A stretch of 64,000 nt of DNA from Nonomuraea aurantiaca. Its GTDB lineage: Bacteria > Actinomycetota > Actinomycetes > Streptosporangiales > Streptosporangiaceae. The stretch lies in contig NZ_JAIWNB010000002.1 in NCBI RefSeq assembly GCF_020215705.1, positions 372,001 to 436,000 of the forward strand. Reading direction: 5' to 3'. A program made the translations under genes and the position numbers. The notes below the pieces were generated by a model, which ran no database searches, was not told where the DNA came from, and was given only the letters and a program-made list of their open reading frames with translations. This document shows, in pieces, positions 58,049 through 64,000 of the stretch (its first letter is position 1; each line of letters opens with the position of its first letter).

Positions 58049-59174
58049 GATCCGGGTCCCGAAACTGAACAACAACGACTCGGAGTACACGCTGCTGGAG
58101 TGGCTGGCGGCGGACGGCGCGCGGGTGGGGCGCGATGACCCGCTGGCGACGCTGGAGACCTCCAAAGCGGTGGAGGAGCTGGTCAGCGAGCAGGACGGGG
58201 TGCTCACCCACCTGGTGCGGGCCGGCGCGTCGTGCGCTCCCGGCCAGCTGATCGCCCGGATCGGCCCGGCACCGGCCGGTCGGCCGGAGCGGGCGCCGAT
58301 CTCCCTCGATTCGGCGGGCACTCCGCCGCCATCGGAGCCGGTCGCCGTCGCCGATGGCGGGCCGATCATCACGGCGCCGGCGCGTGCTCTGCTGGACGAA
58401 CTCGGCCTCGATCCCGCGCTGGTGGCCGGGCTGGACGTCAAGGTGGTGCGCCGGACCGACGTGGAACGGCTCGCGGCGGCCACCGGCGGCAGCGAGCCCT
58501 CCGAGAAGAGCGGCGCACATCACGACGGCGGACAGACCCGCCCGCTGTCCAACCACCAGCGCGCGGTCGGCAGGACCGTGATCCTGTCGCACCAGTCCAT
58601 CCCCGCCGGCTACACCGCGATAAAGGTCGACGTAACCCCCGCCCTGACGACCGCCCGAGCCCTGACCAGACGCCTCCGCAAGCTGGTCGGCCTCCCCGAC
58701 CTGCTCATCGCCGCCGTCGCCCGGCTGCACGCCGACTTCCCGATGTTCTTCGCCGAACTCATCGACGACAGGACCGCCCGCATCCCCGCCCAACCATGCA
58801 TAGGCGTGACGATCGACATGGGCACCGGCCTCCACGTGCCGGTGATCCGCGACCGCCTGGCCGTACCGGACATCGCCGAACGCCTGGCGGAGTTCCGCGG
58901 GCTCGCCCAGCACGGCGGTTTCACCGAGGCCCACCTCACCGGCGGGAACATCGTCGTCACCCTCCACCACGACGCCGACATCATCATGGCCATCCCGATC
59001 GTCTTCCCCGGCCACGCCTGCGCCATCGCTCTCACCTCACCGCAGCCGGACGGTGAGCGCGCGGTGGCGGCGATCGGCCTGGCCTACGACCACCGGCTGG
59101 TCAACGGCCGGGACGTCGTCTTGTTCCTGCAGGCGTTGAAGGAGACGCTAGAGAGTTCGCCCGAGAGCCTGTAG
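58041..59174 (+). CDS. dihydrolipoamide acyltransferase (E2) component
   Basis: A 377-residue E2 enzyme. The lipoyl domain carries K42 in LATLETSKAVEELVSEQDG. The peripheral-subunit-binding domain is about residues 110-145 (ITAPARALLDELGLDPALVA). The catalytic domain ends with the active-site AYDHRLVNGRDVVLFLQAL, with H351 and D358 present, so it should be active. No E3 (lipoamide dehydrogenase) gene follows; a housekeeping E3 could be shared. Its 3' end overlaps the convergent NRPS gene by 27 bases. With E1 it would yield an acyl-CoA, possibly a building block for the NRPS. Confidence 0.92.
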   Translation: MGEIRVPKLNNNDSEYTLLEWLAADGARVGRDDPLATLETSKAVEELVSEQDGVLTHLVRAGASCAPGQLIARIGPAPAGRPERAPISLDSAGTPPPSEPVAVADGGPIITAPARALLDELGLDPALVAGLDVKVVRRTDVERLAAATGGSEPSEKSGAHHDGGQTRPLSNHQRAVGRTVILSHQSIPAGYTAIKVDVTPALTTARALTRRLRKLVGLPDLLIAAVARLHADFPMFFAELIDDRTARIPAQPCIGVTIDMGTGLHVPVIRDRLAVPDIAERLAEFRGLAQHGGFTEAHLTGGNIVVTLHHDADIIMAIPIVFPGHACAIALTSPQPDGERAVAAIGLAYDHRLVNGRDVVLFLQALKETLESSPESL

Positions 59175-62100
59175 TCCGACCAGGTCGTCCGGGGTGGCGT
59201 CGGCGCTCTGGTCGAGCAGTCCGGGCAGCCGTGACCGTAGCGCCACCGCCGCGAGCACCGCCATCGCCACGGCGAACAGCACGTACATCAGCCCCACCCC
59301 GCGCCCGGCACCGGTGCCGATGAGCGCCCCGACGGTCGGGGCGAGCGGGCCGTCGGGGGCGAGCAGCGGGTCGAAGACCGCCGCCCCGTACGGCGCCACG
59401 AGACCGAAGCCGAGCGGCAGCGTGGACCAGGCGATCAGCGTGTTCAGTGCGAACACCCGCCCGTGGAACCGCTGCGGCACCTTGACCTGCACGATCGTGG
59501 CGTAGACACCGTTCAGCAGCGTCACCCACAGCGACATCCCGAACGCCCCGATCCCGATCGTCACCAGATCCGCCCGCAACCCCGTGACCAGGCAGAACAC
59601 CGCCAGCGCCAGCGTGCACCACAGCACCGCCCGCATCCGCCCCCGGCTCGGGCCGCCCCAGGCCGTCATGGTCAGACCGCCGAGGAAGACCCCCAGCCCG
59701 GACACGAACGAGATCCGGCCCACGTCCTGCAGCGTGCCGAAGGAGAGCACCAGCGGCGAGATCAGCAGGAACAGCGGGGACAGGAAGACGTTCAGTACCG
59801 CGAAGTAGAGGAGCATCTGACGGAAGCCCAGGTTTCCCCAGGAGTAGCGGAACCCGGCCGCCATCTCCGCCAGCACCGGCTCTTTCCGGCGCCAGGCCAT
59901 CGCGGCGGGGAAGCGCACGAGCGACGTCACCCCGATCGCGAACACGTAGCTGGCCACGTCGAGCACCAGGATGCCCTCCAGCCCGATCACGGCCATCAGC
60001 CCAACGGCCGCGAGGGGGACGAGCAGCTGCGTCATGCCGCCGGCCATCTGGACGATGCCGTTGGCGTGCCCGAGGTACCGCTTGGGGACCAGCTGCGGCA
60101 CCGCCGAGGTGTAGGCCAGCCGCTGGAACGTCAGCGCCACCGACAGCAGCGCGAGGAGCGGGTAGACGTGCCAGGTCTGCAGGTTCCCGGTCCAGAGGAG
60201 CATTCCGAAGACGAGCTGGGTGCCGACGGCGGCGGCGTCACCGCCGAGCATGACGGCCCGCCGGTTCCCGCGATCGACGATCGCCCCTGCCAGCGGCGCC
60301 ACCACCATCCCCGGGACCAGCCCGACCACCGACAGCAAGGCGAACTGCGCCAGCGAGCCCGTGGTCAGATAGATCCAGATGGGAATGGCGAACCCGGTCA
60401 GCGCCGACCCCAGAAGGGACACCAGCTGACCACTGGCGACGGCCGTGAACCGCTTCATGCTCGGCTGCGGGCCGGTCGCGACGGCCGACACCCCGGCCCG
60501 CGACACCTCCCGCACCCGCCAACTGGCCCCGCCCACCACCTCCGCGTCGCCTGAGCCCACCACCTCCGCGTCGCCTGAGCCCACCACCTCCGCGTCGCCT
60601 GAGCCCACCGGCTCCGCGTCGCCTGACGCGATGGCGACGTGGGTGCGGGTGACGATCTCGGCGAGCTCCGCCGCCCGATATTTCAGGAAAAAGTGTCCCG
60701 CCTCGTCCAGCTCCACCACGGCGGCCGTGGGCGCGAGGAAGTGCCACTCGCGATACCGCTCCTCGAAGTACTCGGTCGCCGGATCGTGCTCTCCCGCCAC
60801 GCTGACGATCGGCGCCCGCAGCCGCTCCACCGAGCTCGCGAACAGCCCGGTGAAGTACTCCTCCGCGGCCTCGCTGTCGCGCCGCATGTTCCTGATGATG
60901 TGCCGAGCCTGCCCCGGCTCCAGTTCGCCCATGTCGAGCCCCATGGACGTCAGCCAGTTGACGTAGCTCCGGTCACTACGGAGGAACTCGCGCCGGGCCA
61001 GCTTGGACAGCAGCGCCATGGGCCCCTTCTCGGGGCGGGCGAAGGGGAAGATCGCCCCGATGTACACCGCTTCGAGCTCGCGGCCCGCCGCCTCCAGCCG
61101 CCGCGCGATCTCGACGATCAGGGCCGACCCCACGCCGCAGTGCCCGTACAGCGCCACCGGCCCGCGTACCTTCTCCTGGATCTCACTCACGCACCGGGCC
61201 GCCACCTCGTCCAGCGGCAGCCGCTCCTCGTCCAGGCCGACGTCGTGCCCGGGGATGGCCACCGACCACAGGGCGTACGTCGCGGGCAGGGCGTCGGCGA
61301 GCGGCTGGTACACCACCGCGGCGCCGCCGCCGTATGGCACGCACACGTAGGTCAGCTCGGCGGGAGAGGTACGGCGCGGCGTCAGCTCGTGCAGGAGCCC
61401 GCGCGAGGCGGTGGCGGTGCCGTCGACGAGCGCGGCCAGCTCGCGGACGGTCGGGTGTTTGAACAGGTCCACCACGGCGATCGGCGCGGCGCCGGGCGGC
61501 AGCGCCCTGCGCAGCCTGGCCACCACCTTGATCGCCAGCAGTGAGTGCCCACCGACGTCGAAGAAGTCGTCGTCCACCCCGAAGTCGGCCATGTCGAGTT
61601 CGAGTACCTCGGCCCAGACCGCGGCGACCAGGCGCTCCGCCTCCGTGGTCGGTGGGACGCGCCGGTCCGGCTCCGCGCCGTCCGCCGCTGACGTGGGGGC
61701 GGGGAGGCGGCGCCGGTCCACCTTGCCGTTGGCGGTCAGGGGCAGCTGGGGGAGGGGGACGAAACGGGTGGGGATCATGTACGCGGGCAGGGTCTCGGCG
61801 AGGTGGCCGCGCAGGCGGGCCGGATCCACCTGGCCCACCACGTACGCCACCAGCTGGGCCTGTGTGCCCGAGCCGTGGGTGGTGACCACGCACTCGGCCA
61901 CGTCCGGGTGGCGGGCGAGGTGGGTCTCGATCTCGCCGAGTTCGATGCGGTAGCCGCGGATCTTCACCTGTGCGTCGGCGCGGCCGAGGAACTCGATCGT
62001 GCCGTCCGCGGTGTAGCGGCCCAGGTCGCCCGTTCGGTAGAGGCGCTCGCCGGTGCGGGGGTGGCTGATGAAGGCGGCGGCGGTCCGCTCCGGGTCACGC

Positions 62101-64000
62101 CAGTAGCCGGTGGCCACGCCGACGCCGCCGATGTACAGGTCACCGGGTACGCCGATGGGCACGTCACACCGGCCGCGGTCCAGGATGTGGAAGGACTGGT
62201 TGGCCAGCGGCCGGCCGTACGGGATGGACGACCAGCCCGGATCCACCTCGCCGATCGGATAGGAGATGGACCAGATCGAGCCTTCGGTGGCGCCGCCCAG
62301 GCTGATGACCTCGGCCGCCGGGGCGAGGGCGCGGATCCGGTCGGGGAGGGTCAGCGGGATCCAGTCGCCGGACAGCAGCACCAGGCGCAGCGAGCTCAGG
62401 TCGGTGCCTTCGTGCTCGGCGTGGTCGACCAGGAGCTCCATGAGGGCGGGGACCGAGTTCCAGACGGTGACGCGGTGCTCGGTGACCAGGCGGGCCCAGG
62501 CGGCGGGGTCCTTGTCGGCCGACGGCTCGCCCATGACGAGGGTGGCGCCGGTGGCCAGGGCGCCGTAGACGTCGTACACGGACAGGTCGAAGCTGAGGGC
62601 CGACAGGGCGAGGATCCGGTCATGAGGGCTGACGTGGAAGCGGTGGTTGAGGTCGCGGACGGTGTTCAGGGCGGCCTGGTGCTCGATCATCACGCCCTTC
62701 GGGGTGCCGGTCGAGCCCGAGGTGAAGATCACGTACGCGAGGTCGCCGGGCGCGGCCAGGCAGGGGGGAGGCGTCAGTGAGGTGGACGCGGGAGTCACCG
62801 GAAGGCGGGTCACGTCGGCGGGCCAGGTCAGGTCCAGCCACGGCTGGGTCACCGCGACCCGGCACTCGCCGCGTGCCATCAGCTCGAACCGCCGCTGCTC
62901 CGGCAGGTCCGCGTCGATCGGCAGGTAGGCCGCCCCGGCCATGTTGACAGCCAGCACCGCCACGACCTGCTCCCACCCCCGTTCCATCACGACCGCGACC
63001 AGTTCCCCGCGCCCGACGCCCGCCGACATCAGCTCGGCGGCCAGCAGTCCGGCCCGGCGCTCCAGCTCCGCGTAGGTGATCTCGCCGCCGGGGTGGGCCA
63101 CCGCGACGGCGTCGGGCGACTGCGGCACCCGCTCCTCGAACGGGCGGTGCAGGAGGCCGGGGTCGCCGAGGTCGAGCCCGGTGTCGTTCCACCGCTCCCG
63201 CTCCTCTCGCTCCGGCGCGGTGAGCAGCTCGATCGTGGAGACGGGGGCCGACGGGTCGGCCACGATCCCACCGAGCAGGGTGGCGAAATGCCCGGCCAGG
63301 CGGGAGATCCGCTCGGCTGAGAACAACGCGACGTTGTACACGAACAGGAATGAACCATCCCCACCGGTGTACAGCTCCAGGTCGAACCGGGTGGCCCACA
63401 CCCCCGGCGAGAATCCCTCCACGGCCAGCCCGCCGGAGGACGACGGCTCGCCGCCGTAGTTCTGCATCGCGAACAGGACCTGGAACAGCGGCGACCGCGA
63501 CACCTCCCGGGGCACGTTCAGCTCCGACACCAGCCGCTCGAACGGCAGCTCCTGATGCGCGTACGCGTCCATGGCCAGGTCACGAACCCGGTGCAGCAAC
63601 CCCAGGAACGCCGGATCCCCCGACAGATCCACCCGCATCGCGAGCATGTTGATGAAGCAGCCGATCAGCCCGTCCAGCTCCGGCAGCGACCGGCCGGCCA
63701 CGGGGGAGCCGATCGCCACGTCCTCCTGCCCGGCGTACCGGCCGAGGAGTGCCGCGAAGGCCGCCAGCAGCACCATGTACGGCGTGGCGCCGTGCTCCCG
63801 CCCGAGCCGCTCCAGCCGCTCGACCAGAGCGGGGTCGATGGTGAAGGAGTGCGCCGCGCCGAGGTAGGTCAGCTCGGGCGGCCGGGGGAAGTCCGTGGGC
63901 AGTTCGAGCGGCGACAGGCCGGCCAGCCGTTCCCGCCAGTAGGCCACGTCGGCCGCGTCGCCGGGCCGATCGCGCTGCCAGGCGGCGAAATCGCCGTAGG
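59148..64000 (-). CDS. NRPS with C-A-T-TE fused to an MFS exporter (5' end outside window)
   Basis: At least 1617 residues, open to the right edge. In order: a condensation domain end (VAIGSPVAGR, IGCFINMLAM, HQELPFERLV, SPLFQVLFAMQN, LCL-like), an adenylation domain (YVIFTSGSTGTPKGVMIEHQ, YRTGDLGRYTADGTIEFLGR), a carrier domain (DDDFFDVGGHSLLAIKVVAR), a thioesterase (PVALYGHCGVGSALIVEIAR, nucleophile position Cys), an eight-residue repeat linker GSGDAEVV, and a 12-helix MFS_3 exporter (MKRFTAVASGQLVSLLGSAL). The A pocket, aligned by eye, is D-L-Y-N-L-S-L-I-W, like cysteine-activating domains. It converges on the E2 gene with a 27-base overlap. The product would be exported by the fused transporter. 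Confidence 0.9.
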   Translation of the reverse strand, partial: YGDFAAWQRDRPGDAADVAYWRERLAGLSPLELPTDFPRPPELTYLGAAHSFTIDPALVERLERLGREHGATPYMVLLAAFAALLGRYAGQEDVAIGSPVAGRSLPELDGLIGCFINMLAMRVDLSGDPAFLGLLHRVRDLAMDAYAHQELPFERLVSELNVPREVSRSPLFQVLFAMQNYGGEPSSSGGLAVEGFSPGVWATRFDLELYTGGDGSFLFVYNVALFSAERISRLAGHFATLLGGIVADPSAPVSTIELLTAPEREERERWNDTGLDLGDPGLLHRPFEERVPQSPDAVAVAHPGGEITYAELERRAGLLAAELMSAGVGRGELVAVVMERGWEQVVAVLAVNMAGAAYLPIDADLPEQRRFELMARGECRVAVTQPWLDLTWPADVTRLPVTPASTSLTPPPCLAAPGDLAYVIFTSGSTGTPKGVMIEHQAALNTVRDLNHRFHVSPHDRILALSALSFDLSVYDVYGALATGATLVMGEPSADKDPAAWARLVTEHRVTVWNSVPALMELLVDHAEHEGTDLSSLRLVLLSGDWIPLTLPDRIRALAPAAEVISLGGATEGSIWSISYPIGEVDPGWSSIPYGRPLANQSFHILDRGRCDVPIGVPGDLYIGGVGVATGYWRDPERTAAAFISHPRTGERLYRTGDLGRYTADGTIEFLGRADAQVKIRGYRIELGEIETHLARHPDVAECVVTTHGSGTQAQLVAYVVGQVDPARLRGHLAETLPAYMIPTRFVPLPQLPLTANGKVDRRRLPAPTSAADGAEPDRRVPPTTEAERLVAAVWAEVLELDMADFGVDDDFFDVGGHSLLAIKVVARLRRALPPGAAPIAVVDLFKHPTVRELAALVDGTATASRGLLHELTPRRTSPAELTYVCVPYGGGAAVVYQPLADALPATYALWSVAIPGHDVGLDEERLPLDEVAARCVSEIQEKVRGPVALYGHCGVGSALIVEIARRLEAAGRELEAVYIGAIFPFARPEKGPMALLSKLARREFLRSDRSYVNWLTSMGLDMGELEPGQARHIIRNMRRDSEAAEEYFTGLFASSVERLRAPIVSVAGEHDPATEYFEERYREWHFLAPTAAVVELDEAGHFFLKYRAAELAEIVTRTHVAIASGDAEPVGSGDAEVVGSGDAEVVGSGDAEVVGGASWRVREVSRAGVSAVATGPQPSMKRFTAVASGQLVSLLGSALTGFAIPIWIYLTTGSLAQFALLSVVGLVPGMVVAPLAGAIVDRGNRRAVMLGGDAAAVGTQLVFGMLLWTGNLQTWHVYPLLALLSVALTFQRLAYTSAVPQLVPKRYLGHANGIVQMAGGMTQLLVPLAAVGLMAVIGLEGILVLDVASYVFAIGVTSLVRFPAAMAWRRKEPVLAEMAAGFRYSWGNLGFRQMLLYFAVLNVFLSPLFLLISPLVLSFGTLQDVGRISFVSGLGVFLGGLTMTAWGGPSRGRMRAVLWCTLALAVFCLVTGLRADLVTIGIGAFGMSLWVTLLNGVYATIVQVKVPQRFHGRVFALNTLIAWSTLPLGFGLVAPYGAAVFDPLLAPDGPLAPTVGALIGTGAGRGVGLMYVLFAVAMAVLAAVALRSRLPGLLDQSADATPDDLVGLQALGRTL
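60532..60627 (-). repeat. 24-bp tandem repeat (4 copies) in the NRPS-MFS linker
   Basis: Four adjacent 24-base units, each CCCACCACCTCCGCGTCG plus CCTGAG or a close variant, encode the GSGDAEVV linker repeats between the thioesterase and the MFS domain. Confidence 0.9.

Noticed and set aside
60532..60627. 24-bp repeats considered as a CRISPR array
   Set aside because: The units are directly adjacent with no spacers and encode an in-frame protein linker.
1..64000. tRNA, rRNA, riboswitch or integrated phage
   Set aside because: No cloverleaf-like, ribosomal, aptamer or phage structural sequences were recognised while reading both strands; this is a negative by eye, not a computed search.

Overview
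High-GC DNA with actinomycete gene content: FN3/DUF58 proteins, NarL-type sensor kinases, an AfsR-like BTAD regulator, a PIN/VapC pair, VanW and DUF5996 proteins, and an NRPS fused to an MFS exporter. The style suggests a Streptosporangiaceae-like chromosome such as Nonomuraea; this is inference, since no rRNA or other taxonomic marker is present. I saw no tRNA, rRNA, CRISPR array or intact insertion sequence.

Layout. 0-6.1 kb: end of an FN3 protein, a 5'-truncated FtsX permease, DUF5996, threonine dehydratase, and an aldo/keto reductase divergent from a TetR gene over two operators. 6.1-12.3 kb: a coupled envelope block (FN3/propeller protein, DUF58, TgpA-like protein whose transglutaminase site has lost all three catalytic residues), then YbaB. 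12.4-22.2 kb: small enzyme/regulator pairs, a secreted esterase divergent from a two-component system, an IS relic beside a PIN toxin pair, a quinone oxidoreductase/ArsR pair, a hydrolase/HTH pair and a MazG-like enzyme. 22.2-33 kb: LuxR relic, DHA2 exporter divergent from a BTAD regulator, orphan kinase, esterase, an HTH protein of unknown function, FhuF-like protein, VanW protein.

33-41 kb is a metal and sulfur region. CsoR-like palindromes lie between an FAD reductase and a CopZ-like protein, and a perfect copy lies upstream of a coupled operon for a cystine-type ABC importer and a C-S-lyase-like PLP enzyme. An AraC regulator, a membrane protein with a duplicated WHxxxGRD...H motif and a nickel permease relic lie between. 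41-48.5 kb: CAP lipoprotein, a small secreted protein followed by an amber-interrupted short gene, a serine hydrolase, a VOC/LysR pair in which both genes carry single-base frameshifts, a PCMT-like methyltransferase and surface proteins. 48.5-51.2 kb: four-gene alkylation-damage operon (Ogt, 2OG oxygenase, Ada-type Zn protein, AlkB-like). 51.2-56 kb: frameshifted kinase divergent from a second secreted esterase, then a TetR/FAD-monooxygenase cassette between 28-bp repeats. 56-64 kb: E1-alpha/E1-beta/E2 genes with no E3, converging on an NRPS whose visible part is C-A-T-TE-MFS. The A domain reads as cysteine-specific by eye and the TE nucleophile is Cys. This cluster runs off the right edge.

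Two themes recur: many short in-frame tandem repeats inside genes, and many decayed genes (FtsX, IS integrase, LuxR, NiCoT, VOC, LysR, sensor kinase).
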